DNA of 64,000 nucleotides, from positions 62,682,212 to 62,746,211 of the forward strand of contig CM069870.1 of NCBI GenBank assembly GCA_036172665.1, given 5' to 3'. The position numbers were made by a program, and so were the translations under genes. Shown in pieces: positions 47,739-59,855 of this stretch; the first letter of the stretch is position 1; each line of letters starts with the position of its first letter. The notes beneath the pieces are model-generated. The model had not been told where the DNA came from. It did no database searches and saw only the letters and a program-made list of their open reading frames with translations. The DNA comes from Prosopocoilus inquinatus (taxonomy: Eukaryota > Arthropoda > Insecta > Coleoptera > Lucanidae).

Positions 47739-48910
47739 CAGGGGTTCCCAATCTTTTAAGCATCGACCTCTTAGAAGAAAATAAAAATTTTAATCGACTC
47801 CGTTTTCTAATTTAATCAATATATCTGAAACGTGCAATCAAAATTTTATTAAAGTGCAATATGTTTGACCTTATTTTATTTTATTTTAGTTGTAAACGAT
47901 CCGATTATCTTTTCTCTTTTCTTAACACGATTTTATTTGATTTTATATTCTCGTAATCAGTTTGATTCTCTTCTATTCGTTTTCTTCTGTTTAAACCTTC
48001 TATCTTGATTCGATTCGACTGTGGAATATTTTCGTTTTATCTGCGTCACTGATCGTCTATTTTTGTCAATTCGTGGCTTTTTTTTTTTCGTTTAGATTAT
48101 GTTTGATTTGTAACTATCAATTTATCAAATAAGTTGCTTCTTGTCACTCCTGACGATACTATAAATCTATAGCGAAACGTTGAGTGTATTTCCAATCAAA
48201 ATTCTGTACGGTTTAAGATTTAAAAAAAAACTTTTTACTTATAAATTTATCATCTTTTGTTCTTGTTTTTTATTTTGTTAAAGTCAATTTAATACGATTT
48301 TATTTTTTACCAGTCGATCGTTGATGTTTTATTTCTTTTCTAATCGATCGAAGTTCATTTTATTTTATATTTCTGTTTCCTTCCTCTGTTGTTCACTTCA
48401 CTTCAAGTTTTTGATTGCGTTCGTACTTTTTTTTCAAATGTTTTTAAACTCTCACTGATTATGCGCCCAAAATGCGGAAAATAATTACGTACAATTTATA
48501 AATTATAGCGAATTGTAAGCGAAAGGTATATTTTGTTTATGAATACGGGCCTTATTGTTAGTTCTGCACAATTTTTATTTGCATCATCAACACGCCAGCG
48601 ATCGTCTTTTGTTTTTATTTGCATTCAATTTGACTGTATTTTATTTTTTTAATTTTTATTTTGAGAATCAATCAATCTTATTTTTCTTCTTCTCTTATTC
48701 GAGTTTAATGTTTAAATCACGTTTGTTTCATATTATTTGAAAATCTTCTACTTTTCTTTTAATAAATTATTCAAATGGGTTTGTACTAGATAAGAATTTA
48801 TAACTAACTTGGACTCCCTAAAAGACTCCTAGAGGTTCATCAACCCCCACCGTACCCCTGTAGGTTCATCTTCCTCATTCATGCCTTCATCGACCCCATT
48901 GGGAACCCTG
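47739..48910. mobile_element. hAT-like element, non-autonomous, 1.17 kb
   Basis: Ends caggggttcccaat and attgggaaccctg are inverted repeats of the hAT type. The interior is T-rich without a transposase ORF, and contains a hammerhead-like motif (48144-48187). The target duplication is not clear. A related copy in reverse orientation starts at 63441. Confidence 0.55.
48144..48187 (+). ncRNA. Hammerhead ribozyme-like motif inside the hAT-like element
   Basis: CACTC (48145-48149), CTGACGA (48150-48156), a hairpin CTATA-aatc-TATAG (48159-48172), GAAA (48174-48177), tiny palindromic stem III ACGT (48177-48180), U at 48181, then GAGTG (48182-48186) complementary to CACTC. The order and the 5 bp stem I fit a type I hammerhead. 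Stem II is offset by unpaired bases next to the core, so activity is doubtful. Confidence 0.45.
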
Positions 48911-49059
48911 TATTAGTTCATAATAGAGATTTGGATGTTTCTACTAAGGCTAGCTATTAAAAAAAAGGCTACAGAATGGCTTTATCTGAAATTTGTATTT
49001 CTCATGCAGATATTGATTGCTCTTATTTTTTTTCTCAATCAGATGTGTGATACGATAAA

Positions 49060-49411
49060 TACAGGGTGTAACAAAAATACAGGCCGCAGATTTATCTACC
49101 AAGTAGTAAAAAAATACTAAGCTTTCAAAGAAAATATTTTAAAGACATAATTAGTATGACATTCTGAACGCGTTGCGATGATAAAAAAAATGTTTTCTAA
49201 CAAAAAAGTCAAAAACAATTGAAAATCTCAAAAAATTGACAGTCATTTGTTTTTCCGATAGTTACTTCGTAAAAATTCATATAAGAAAGTTAACTGTTAT
49301 TACAGCTTCCCGTGAACAGCCTATATACATGTTTATATGAAGTTTTTTCTTTCTTTTGATCTGTAGAATACGTTTGTGAAGTTGCGGCCTGTATTTTTGT
49401 TACACTCTGTA
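49060..49411. mobile_element. TA-flanked MITE, 350 bp
   Basis: Inverted ends cagggtgtaacaaaaatac (from 49062) and gtatttttgttacactctg (to 49409), each next to TA. This fits a Tc1/mariner-type non-autonomous element. No ORF. Confidence 0.65.
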
Positions 49412-50600
49412 TTTGGATGTATTTTATATTCCTTTACTCAACTTTCGTACTCACTACAATTTTAAAAATTGCGATTGCCTTAGTTTGTTATAATACGCCA
49501 AAATTTTACATATTGCCAGATTTTCTATTCGCAAGGTTACGAACTTCGCAAGTGTAAATTTTTTTGTTGCAAATCGTTTGTTTTACACCTTCGAGCAGCC
49601 TCTGTAAATAAATGTTAGATCAAAACGCGATCGTAGGGTGTCGCTGTTTTATCTATTTTTCGTAAGTGCAGTTGCGAAGGGCAATGAAAAATTGGAAGCA
49701 AGACATACAATCTTTGTAAAATTAAGTCCTCGCAAACTTACGATCAAAGTGAAAAGTTCACCCCCTGTTATCTTTGTCTTAAAAACGTCTTATTTCAAAC
49801 GAGTACTTCGTGGTTTGTGCCCAACGTCCCATTTCCTTCCCGTCTTCTCTTGTATAGAACGCTTCTGAGGACTGCTTCTTATAAATAAGAGTGCATCTTA
49901 GGAAAGACAAAGACTGAATGTCCTTCTTCATTCTTGCTACGATCACGTTCTGGATGAACATCAATTTGCAGAATATTCAGATGTTATTAATATTAAAATT
50001 CGAGGGCACGGTTTTCGGTCTATGTAGCTTTAAACCTTAATTACTCCAAGATAGTTGAGTTTATCGAACTGCAATAAGAGAACTTTTCTTTTGCCAAATA
50101 ATCTACAGGATATTTCCTTCACAAATTTTTGACGAAATATGTAAAAAATAAAAAGTTATGGATAAAATACTGAAAGCCACCCCTACAAAGTTATCCTTTA
50201 AAGAGGATGAAGGATCTGACAAATATATTGTTAATACGCAGTTAGGTACCTTATACCTGTGTTTAAAATATTAGTTTCATAAGTTAAAGGGTCCAGAAGG
50301 TATTTCCAAAAAACAAAATTTTTCAACCCTCTTTCAGGGGTTATAACTCCCTTACCTATTATTCAGTTTTGGAAAAAATATTATATAAAAAGGTTACCTT
50401 ATTTTTTGATGTTCTATTCACCCTGAAAATATCGGAAGACAATTCTGAATAACGGTGTATATACAAAACCTTTAGATAAAGTTCGTTTTTTTACAAATTA
50501 TTTTGCAAACTAATCAGTTTTAGGAAATAACCGTCATTACAGTTCTTACTACGCCTTGCGTTGGCTTTTCCATTCACAATTATCTGTTTCTTAGTAAGCA
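49412..50600. other. Spacer upstream of gene H
   Basis: Includes a weak fragment of the composite repeat near 49560-49650 (gcaaatcgttt...tcgagcagcctctgt...gatcgtagggtgtcgctg). 50210-50420 has repetitive-looking sequence with aaccctctttcaggggtta. No supported gene. Confidence 0.35.
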
Positions 50601-50626
50601 CGATTGTATATTTTAAAAACAAACAC

Positions 50627-50641
50627 ACGCCTTGACCTCTC
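50627..50641 (+). promoter_or_regulatory. Conserved promoter block ACGCCTTGACCTCTC of gene H
   Basis: This 15-mer is identical to 59671-59685 upstream of gene I. It lies about 20 nt after a TATA-like tatattttaaaa and 140 nt before the start codon at 50781. The TGACCT core recurs upstream of D, E, F and G. Confidence 0.4.
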
Positions 50642-50780
50642 ACAAGAGTGATGTTCTTTCGATAGCAATTCGTTACAGTTACTGCGTACGACCAAATTAA
50701 GTACTTTCTGTGATTAGTAACCACCGTAAGTGAATATATAATTTACGGTAATCCGTTATATTTTCAATTCTATTGTATAG

Positions 50781-53700
50781 ATGCAGTGGTGCAGCGCGAT
50801 TTCTTTAGGATTGGTGATTGCTTTGCAAGTTATAAACTCATCATGTCAGGTATTTCAGATGACTCTTTTGTATTAATCCCAGTAATTTTAGCAACTATTT
50901 CTAGGTATCATCTGAGTTAAACAGCGACTATTCTGCACAGCTTCTTCAAAAACTGGAAGTAAGTATCTATATATTTACATAAAAAAATTAAAGTTGCCAT
51001 GGTCCCTTTACAGGAAATCGAGAAAACGAACGCCGAAAATGCTGCACTGTTTAGGAAACAGCTAACGGAACAATCAGTTGCGATTGAAAAATTTCAGGTA
51101 ATCTCAAATCATAAGATGACTGGTTCTAATTCAAAAATAAACTTAATAATAATAATATGCACAACAGCTATTGAGTTTCCTTACCATGCCTCAATATCAT
51201 AATCTAAATGGGTTCAACTGTCGAGTTGGTGGTAAAAAGAGGGTGGAGAAATTGAAAACTTTTTGATGACAAACTTTATTTTTCAGGATTTGAAAGAATC
51301 TTTTCAACAGTTATCTCAACAAAACTCAAAATTATCAGATACTCTTCAGAAGTTACAGGTATGAAACATGTACAATAAATGTTATGAAATAGTCAGAAGA
51401 TATTGAGTAATGGTGCTTCTGTTTCCAGGAAAAGCAATTGAAAGCAGACAATGGGTTGAGCAAGAATAAGTACGCGGTGCGTTTGCTTTTACAGGTAAGA
51501 TGCATAGAGATTAATTTATTATATGCCCCATGTCATGTATATACTGGAATTTTACATTACCGTATTATCTTTTTTAATGTTTCTTATTCCTGCTTGCTGT
51601 GTTCAATAACTTGTGTGTGGTCTTCATATTTAAAAAGACCAAATTAGATATTTATTTAGGCCAACTTGCTTCTTTTGGGAGTAATGCGTTGCATTTCTTC
51701 CTTCCCTACTTCCTTCAGTTATTTCGGTCTTCTTCCCTCCTTTCATGTAAATGAAGCAGGATGCTTCTTAGACCTTACAGGTCTATAGACGAGTGATGCC
51801 TTTCCATTTTCCTAAACCTTTTGCTTTTTCTCTTCAGTTTTGTACATTTCCAGCATTAATATCTGCTTTAGCCCATTCTCCTTCTAGAGCTTCCACATTT
51901 TGTTTTATACTTCTGGCTTCATCACTGTTACTTTCTTCACCAAGGTAAAGGTGGCCAAGCCATTCCAGCATTCTCGTCCTTGCTTTCCTCATTAGAGAAT
52001 CTTTCTTATAGTTATAAATATTGCACTAGATGTTGTTTGGCATAGTTTTTTTGGAAGCGACAAAATTATCCAAGTTGCGCTTGAATTCGCCTAACGTTGC
52101 TGAGGTGACTACATTGGAAGGCAATTTGTTCCACTCTGAAATGACTCTGTTGCCGAAGAAATGTTGGTGTTATGGTTTCTTTTTAATATTTCGTTCAAAT
52201 TTCAAGCGTAAAACCCTGTCAAGATTTTATACACTTCAACTAGGTCTCCTCTTTGTCTTCTTTCGTGCAGTGAAGTGAGAGTGAATCGCAGACGAATAAG
52301 GCGTTCGTGGTAAGGAATGTTGTGGAGAGTTATCGGTACCGTGACTGTACTCTAGTAAAGGCCTGATATACCTTTTGCAGATGGTCAGGAAAACCGTTTC
52401 AGAAATTCTAGGGAATGCGGGAATGCTTTACCTACTATGTATTTTAACTTATTGGCTTTTTAAAATTTCTGTGATATGATTAGCCCACTTTAAAGTTCCG
52501 GTCACTGTAACTCCAAGATCTTTCTGAAAGTCACCCATTTTTACGTTAGTTCCATTGATGCTGTACTGTATTTCTGGATTGTTTCTCCCAATATGCAGCA
52601 CAGTACACTTTTCGGGATTAAGAGGAACCATCGATTCCTCTGTCCAAGTATAAATTAGGTCGAGGTAGCCTTGAATATTGCAGAAGATATTATTTGGGAA
52701 ACCCGTTAGTTTGGTATCATCAGCAAATAGAATGCAAGTGCTATTCAGAAAATTAGGCAAATCATTAATGTATATCAAGAAAAGGAGAAGACCAAGAACT
52801 GAGCCTTGCAGGATTCCGCTACGGACATTGTAAGTGTTGGAATAATTGTTGAATATTCTCACTTTAAAGGATCTGTGAGTTGAGAAGTTCTTTATCCATT
52901 TGAGTAGGTTGCCTGCAATCTCGACGCGTTCCATTTAAAGCAGTAAACGCCGAATGGGAACTTTATTAAACGCTTTTTGAAAGTCGATAGACCACATCCA
53001 TCGGATTGTCCAAATCGAATTTGTAGGTGGATGAGTCGAGTGCTAGGAGAAGATTGTAGAAGGTGTAGTATGTCAATTTTGTTGAGGAATGCTCGAATCT
53101 TATCTGCAATGATCCTCTCCATGCCCTTACAAATGGAAGATGTTAGACTTATTGGTCTATTTATAGATAGGCACATTGGTTCTATCTTCTTTCTTAAAAA
53201 TAGGAATTATTTTGGCGGACTTCCATTGATCAGGTACAGCGCCTTCATCCAAAGTAGACTGCATAATTTCTGCTAGTGGGCCAGCCACTACTTTGACACA
53301 TCTTTTCAAGAATACAGGAGGTATGTTGTCAGGCTCTGGACTTGACGTATCTTTGAGACTGATTAAATAATAATAAATCCTTAAACTTTGTAATAGGTTC
53401 TCACTGGTTTTGTTTTTGTTTCCATCCTCATGTACTGGTTCTTTTCTTTGTTAATTTTTAAATCCAGCTTCTTCGTTCCCTTGAAACAAATGTTCAGTTA
53501 CTGCCTTTAGTTTTTGTTAGCTTTTTGTGATCAAACCTACGTCGCTTGCAATAGTTAAACGCTGGTCATATTTGTTTAGGTCCATTTTGCTAATATAATT
53601 CAAAAATGACGAAATTTGAGTTATGGCATGGAATCAATCCAGGGTTTATTATTGAGTTGTTGAATCGCCTAATGAGGCCTGACTCATTCATTTCTCGTGT

Positions 53701-54909
53701 AATATATCCGGAATTAACTAATCAGGTCTTACCAGACAATGCGACTCAATAATAATGAACCCTTGATACCATATCTAACTCGAATTTCGTCATTTTTGAC
53801 TTATCAAGTTTTGCTTGAATACTCTTCATATGTGGCTCTAAAATTGACGAAATTCATTTTTCCTCTTATCTAAGTCTTGGTTTCGTCCACATTTCCTGGT
53901 TGAGCTCCAGAATTCTTATCCCTTTCACTGTTCTGTTTTCCCACAATCATGTCCCAGGTCCCCATCAGTCCATTCATCTTCTTCACCTCTTTGTTTGTTA
54001 TCAGAGTTACATTCAGTGATATATTGACAATGAATCATTTTTTTATTTTCCTCTTCTGAGTTTATTTATTTACCATCCATCTAAAGATTTTATTTCTTGC
54101 TTTATTCCAGTCCAAACATTAGGGCTGATGCATGCTTCAGTTTTTATTTTACCCGGTATTTCCTCTTCCACTATAAAATCCAAAAGTCTTTCCCCTGCAA
54201 CAGTACTTTCGTTGACTTGTTTTCGTGATTTATTACAAGTCCTTCGATATGCTTTATTTTAGTTCGTGTGAAGTGATTGTATCGAATTTAATTTTGCCTT
54301 TCTTATTAATAAGTTCTTTCTTTTTAGTCTGCTGGGCTTAAACTCGGAGACATGTTGATAACAGCTATAAAAGACGATGACATCCCTCGAGTACACCAAC
54401 TTTTAGAACTTGGGGCGCCCGTTGAATTCCAGGACTCGAAAAGCAACCGGCCCATACACTTAGCGGTCGAGAATCGTCACGCTCAAATCTTGGAAATACT
54501 TCTCGATTATGGAGCGGACATCGAATCTAAAGGGGAACACCAGAAGACCGCTTTGCATGTTGCCGGTTACAGCGATTGTTTGGAATGTGCGAAAATTTTG
54601 CTGAAGAGCAAGGCGAAACTCGAAAGTCGCGACGAGTGGCTTAACACCCCCATCGTTCACCCTGCGAGGATTGGTTTTAACGACTTTTTGGAATTGTTGA
54701 TTCAGGAAGGAGCTAACGTCAATGCTGGCCGAATGGATGGTTATACAGCTTTGCACTGGGCAGCAAGAGATGGACAGTTGTCAACTGTGATGCTTCTGGT
54801 GAAGAACGGTGCTGATGTGCGCCTGAAAACTCAAGAAGGGAAGACAGCCTTAGACTATGCAACTGGCAGTCATCACAGTTTAATTGCTGAATTCCTTAAA
54901 AGTTTATAA
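50781..54909 (+). CDS. Gene H: predicted secreted coiled-coil/ankyrin protein, 308 aa, intact
   Basis: Exons: 50781-50849 (MQWCSAISLGLVIALQVI..., a good signal peptide), 50905-50958, 51014-51097 (EIEKTNAENAALFRKQL), 51287-51358 (DLKESFQQLSQQNSKLSD), 51429-51494 (EKQLKADNGLSKNK) and the ankyrin exon 54328-54909. All phase 0 with consensus splice sites. The ATG directly follows the acceptor; a 5'UTR exon ending ...accacc|gtaagt (50725) probably precedes. Ankyrin repeats keep RPIHLAVEN, TALHVAGYSDCLECAK and ALHWAARDG. Intron 5 holds a CR1 relic and a palindromic MITE. This copy gives the clearest full gene model. Confidence 0.88.
51960..53345 (-). pseudogene. CR1-type LINE reverse transcriptase relic in gene H intron 5
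   Basis: On the minus strand: PDNIPPVFLKRCVKV near 53330 and IIPIFKKEDRTN just after, then frame breaks, LQGSVLGLLLFLIYINDLPNF, CILFADDTKL and DLGVTVTGTLKW within 52449-52934, and a CR1-like C-terminal region near 52080-52160. Several stops and frame changes. 5' truncated; the 3' end is approximate. Confidence 0.75.
53600..53799. mobile_element. Palindromic MITE, 200 bp
   Basis: Ends tcaaaaatgacgaaattt and aatttcgtcatttttga are inverted, and the arms continue (gagttatggcatgg / ccatatctaactc; tttattattgagt / actcaataataa). Located in gene H intron 5. Confidence 0.7.
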
Positions 54910-55174
54910 GACAACTGAAATGTTGATACATCACAGACAAGTTTCTTTAACAACTTACTTAGAAGGAAAAAAAACAGAATAGATTGTTTTTTCTTCGCTT
55001 TCTTTCTAAGTACTAATTATGTTATGACCTAAAGACTTTGATCGTGTTCATTGTTGTTAAAAAATATAATATGTGTAATTGAACCTATTTGTGTGCTTTA
55101 AATTACGATGTGATCTTGAATATACCTTTTATTTGAACAAAAATGCCGATTGTTTAAATTATAAAAAAGGTATC

Positions 55175-56357
55175 GACGAGCTCTAGATAAAATTAAGGAC
55201 GTGACTCAGGTTCGATCTTTCCACCTCTTGATAAATTTATCTGCCGGGTAAATAACCTTGGAAACCATTGTGTGAATAATAGTTTCCTAGGATATTATCT
55301 TGCAAATAAATTTTTCAGGAGGTCGAAAGATCGGGTCTTAGGCTTGTTCGTGGTCGTTTTACTTTGTTGTCAATAAGGGCGAGACCGTTTTCAAAACAAC
55401 ATGAAACGAACAGTACACGACAATATTTGCAGGAAATGCAAAGGGCAGAAAACATTTTAAAATCATTAACAAAAAGATCAGCTGCTATTATTTGAAGTGT
55501 AAATTCTTTTGATGATTTTCACAAAAATGGTAGTGGGAAACATTCGATTGGATACTCTAAAAGACTATTTGGTGCGATACTCAGACCTTTCAAAGACGAA
55601 GATTCTTTCAGACTTGCAACGAAAACTGGCCGTCAAGACTTTCTCATTTTTCATCACGTCAACACTGCCACTGTTCATCAAACAGATCTGCTTTAGGTCA
55701 CCAAATCCCGTAAAATAATCTCAAAATTCATCAATTTCTACATCAAGGATATTTTTGAGAACACCTTTTGCTAACATTTGTTTTGGAAAATTTAGAAATC
55801 TCATAAAAATGACTACAGAAGAAATCTCAAAATCCGAAAGGGTTCAGTATTCATTATTTTCCAGATACCCAAAATTGATGTTTCATTTCAGGACCAAAGC
55901 CGATCTAAAATACGCATTGAATGACCACCCTCCTCAAACTTTTACTGTTCCTTTAAACTATTTTGAATCAGGATGATCGATGGCGCGTGTTCTATACTGT
56001 CCGCAAATTTGTAAACCCTTATCTTGAATTGAGAGGACCTTATCTTCGGGTATTGCCAAATAGTGCAGCCTCAGTTAAATCAAAACAAGTTGTAAATGGA
56101 TATTTCTCCACGACCGTTAGTGAATGTAATAATTTCGAAGTCATTTTTAACAATAGAAAGTAAAAATTCTCACTTCTGAGTTAGAATATTTATTCTAAAA
56201 CAATTGCTTCTTATGTGCTTTGCATGTATTTTCAAGTTACAGGATATTATTCCGAATATTATGCTCAACGAAATACATAAGATGCCATGGATTTCAAAAC
56301 TGTCAGTGGCAGATGTAAATATGCGGCTTCCTAGTTATTTTGAGGCAAATTAATATA
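55175..56357 (+). repeat. 1.19 kb duplicated unit, copy 1
   Basis: Starts gacgagctctagataaaatt and ends gaggcaaattaatataaat; repeated at 58026-59212 with few differences. It contains a palindromic MITE (55208-55342) and a protein-like stretch after ttgaatcag at 55973 (DDRWRVFYTVRKFVNPYLE). A LINE tail abuts its right end. Confidence 0.85.
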
Positions 56358-57845
56358 AATAATAATAATAATCATAATATACGTTTATTTCCCTTGTGCC
56401 AATAAAGCATGGAAAACGTCATTTTGAGACATATGTATAAAAACAGACACTAAGACATTAACATTTTCAAAAAGTTATCGTACGTGCTACATGTCAACTT
56501 ATATAGTCAAATTTGTTAGTAAAAAAACTCTGCCAAAGAGTAAAAACACTGTTCAGCTAAGAATGTTTTAATTTTCTTTTTAAAGTCTTTGTTAGGAAGT
56601 GTTTTTAAATTTATCGGTATGTGGTTGTAAATCTTTATCATTTGTTGAGTTACACTATTTTGTACACGTGAATATGGTGTCCTTGGCGCACATAATTTAA
56701 GATTTCTTTGTTCACGCGTGTCACGGTGATGTTGAAGTTCATACCGACACATGAAATCACTACAGTTAGTCTTAACGAAATGGGCACACTCCAGAATATA
56801 CAAAAACGGTGAGGTAAGTATTGAGTTCATTTTAAAGACTTCTTTACAGGACTCCCTCTTTTTCAGGTTAAAGATATTTCTCAGGCATAATTTTTGTAAC
56901 TTAAAAATTCTGTTACCTTCAGAAGAATTGCCCCAAAACACGATGCCATAGGAAATCCGCGAATTAACAAATGCATAGTACGCACTTAAAGCTGCTTCTA
57001 AATTTATTTCCTGGGCTGTAATCCTTAGTGCGTAAGTGAACTTGTTTATTTTTTCTGCAAGCTTTTGGATATGGAAATTCCATTTCATGTTTTGATCAAG
57101 CTCAGTCCCCAAAAACGATGTATGATTTACTGAGATAAGTATGTTATTGTTGTAAGTAAGGTTATATGGATTTTCTTTTTGCAAAGTAAATTTCATTATT
57201 TTAGTTTTCTCAACATTAAGTTTTAAGTTGTTACTCTTAAACCACTGATCCATAACTGAAATGTCATTTTCAGTCTTTACAGTCAAATTATCGTTATTCT
57301 CAGCTCTCACTATTAAGGATGTATCATCTGCGAACATTACGATGTGATCATTTAGAATATTAGGTAAGTCATTTGTATAAATTAAAAATAGCGATGAGCC
57401 TAATACTGATCCCTGTGGCACGCCCTGATTTCTCGGTCTAAGATTAGATCTTATTTCGTATCCTTTGGTGTTACTTATTTGAATACACTGTTTCCTATCC
57501 TTTAGATACGAGTTAGTAAGGTGTCAAACAATGCCCCTGCAACCTAATTTGTGAACTTTCTGCAGAAGTATACTATGATCTACACAGTAGACAAATCCAT
57601 GAATACCCCCACGACTTTTTCTTTGTCTGATATTCCTCGTAAAATGTTACACATACTTATGTATACAGCTCTTATCGTCGATCGTTCTTTAAGGTAGGCA
57701 TTTTGAGCATTTGTAATCAAATTAAATTTTCGAAAGTAATCCATTACGCGATTTGTAAGAATTTTTTCAAACACTTTAGCCATAACTGATATCAGAGCAA
57801 ATTGGCCTGTAGTTTGATATATCATTTCTGTCGCCTTTTTTATAC
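56358..57845 (-). pseudogene. 5'-truncated LINE (CR1/Jockey-type) between the two duplicated units
   Basis: Minus strand: KVFEKILTNRVMDYFRKFN and KEKVVGVFMDLST within 57580-57825, then, after a break, MPQGSVLGSSLFLIYTNDL, HIVMFADDTSLIV and SFLGTELDQNMKW in the 301-codon ORF 57421-56516, which runs to the C-terminus (IYNHIPINLKTL). The 3' terminus is an (ATT)n stretch at 56358-56376, directly at the end of the duplicated unit. Confidence 0.85.
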
Positions 57846-58025
57846 TGGGTGTCTCATAACCTACGGAGGAGATTAAAAGGGTAGCTAGGGGAGATCAAAT
57901 TAAAGAGTTTTTCTTAATAAATATTTGGTAAAAACGCAATAACTAAAAAGTTACAAGAGTTTAAAGCGAAATTAATTAACAAGCAAAAGTTACTCCCTGT
58001 AGTAATATTTTAGGTTTTAAATTAG

Positions 58026-59212
58026 GACGAGCTCTAGATAAAATTAAGGACGTGACTCAGGTCCGATCTTTCCACCTCCTGATAAATTAATATGCCGGGT
58101 AAATAACCTTGGAAACCATTGTGTGAATAATAGTTTAATAGAATATTATATTGCAAATAAATTTTTCAGGAGGTCGAAAGATCGGGTCTTAGGCTTGTTC
58201 GTGGTCGTTTTACTTTGTTGTCAATAAGGGCGAGACCGTTTTCAAAACAACATGAAACGAACAGTACACGACAATATTTGCAGGAAATGCAAAGGGCAGA
58301 AAACATTTTAAAATCATTAACAAAAAAATCAGCTGCTATTATTTGAGGTGTAAATTCTTTTGATGATTTTCACGAAAATGGTAGTGGGAAACATTCGATT
58401 GGATACTCTAAAAGATTAGATAGATATTTGGTGCGATACTCAGACCTTTCAAAGACGAAGATTCTTTCAGACTTGCAACGAAAACTGGCCGTCAAGACTT
58501 TCTCATTTTACATCACGTCAACACTGCCACTGTTCATCAAACAGATCTGCTTTAGGTCACCAAATCCGGTAAAATAATCTCAAAATTCATCAATTTCTAC
58601 ATTAAGGATATTTTTGAGACTATCTGTTACTAACATTTGTTTTGGAAAATTTAGAAATCTCTGAAAGTGACCACAGAAGAAATCTCAAAATCCGGCGAAA
58701 GGGTTCAGTATTCATTATTTTCCAGATACCCAAAATTGATCTTTCATTTCAGGACCAAAGCCGGTCTAAAATGCGCATTGAATGACACAAACTTTTACTG
58801 TTCCTTTAAACTATTTTGAGTCAGGATGATCGATGGGGCATGTTCTACACTGTCCGCAAATTTGTAAACCCTTATCTTGAATTGAAAGGACCTTATCTTC
58901 GGGTATTGCCAAATAGTGCAGCCACACTTAAATCAAAACAAGTTGTAAATGGATATTTCTCCACGACCATTAGTGAATGTAATAATTCCGAAATTATTTT
59001 TAACAATAGAAAGTTTCTCACTCACTTTTGAGATAGAATATATTCTTATGTGTTTTGCATGAATTTTCATTCCATAACAAGTTACAGAATATTCCGAATA
59101 TTATGCTCAACGAAATACATAAGATGCCATGGATTTCTAAACTGTCAGTGGCAGATGTAAATATGCGGCTTCCTAGTTGTTTTGAGGCAAATTAATATAA
59201 ATATTTAATATA
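58026..59212 (+). repeat. 1.19 kb duplicated unit, copy 2
   Basis: Second copy of 55175-56357, with small indels (for example extra gattagatag near 58415) and the same protein-like stretch at 58816-59031 (DDRWGMFYTVRKFVNPYLE). Confidence 0.85.
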
Positions 59213-59670
59213 ATTATTTCAATAAATAAATGTTTTGTTCTGATCTATTTGGTTTTGATTCGTACTTTCTGGTCGTGGAGAAAATACGTCTGTTACACGT
59301 CTAGAATGAAAATTCGATCTAATCTTGTTCCTCCCGCTCGCTACACTCGTATTTGGAATTTTCCACTCGTATTGAATTTCCATTGTAACCTTGTAACAGA
59401 ATACGCTATTCTGCATCCCAAATAGATCGTACTGAAGGTTTCAATAATGAATCAAGTCAAAATTAGCCTGTGTCTACAAAATCTGCCATGTGCAGCTCGC
59501 GTATTTATTTATTAATTATCTTCCAAGAAGGAAAAGAATTATCGGAACCACAGAAAGTGTCCAAACTAAACAGTTTCGAGAATTTGTTTTGGTTTTCTAT
59601 CACGTCACACTTTGGTTTTTCCGTACAAGTTCTCAAGTATGAACGATTTTTTTTAAATACAAACATGTAA

Positions 59671-59685
59671 ACGCCTTGACCTCTC
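59671..59685 (+). promoter_or_regulatory. Conserved promoter block ACGCCTTGACCTCTC of gene I
   Basis: Identical to 50627-50641 before gene H. It precedes the 5'UTR exon that ends ...aacatt|gtaagt at 59766. Confidence 0.4.
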
Positions 59686-59855
59686 GCGTCGTATTGTTTT
59701 TAATATAAATCTTTACTGTTACCACATCTCAGAGTAAATTAGATACTCGTACAATCAACAAACATTGTAAGTACACAGATAATTTATTAAGTATTTATGG
59801 AACTTACTTTCATATAATTCTTCATATATGTATATCACATTCGCTCCAATTCCAG

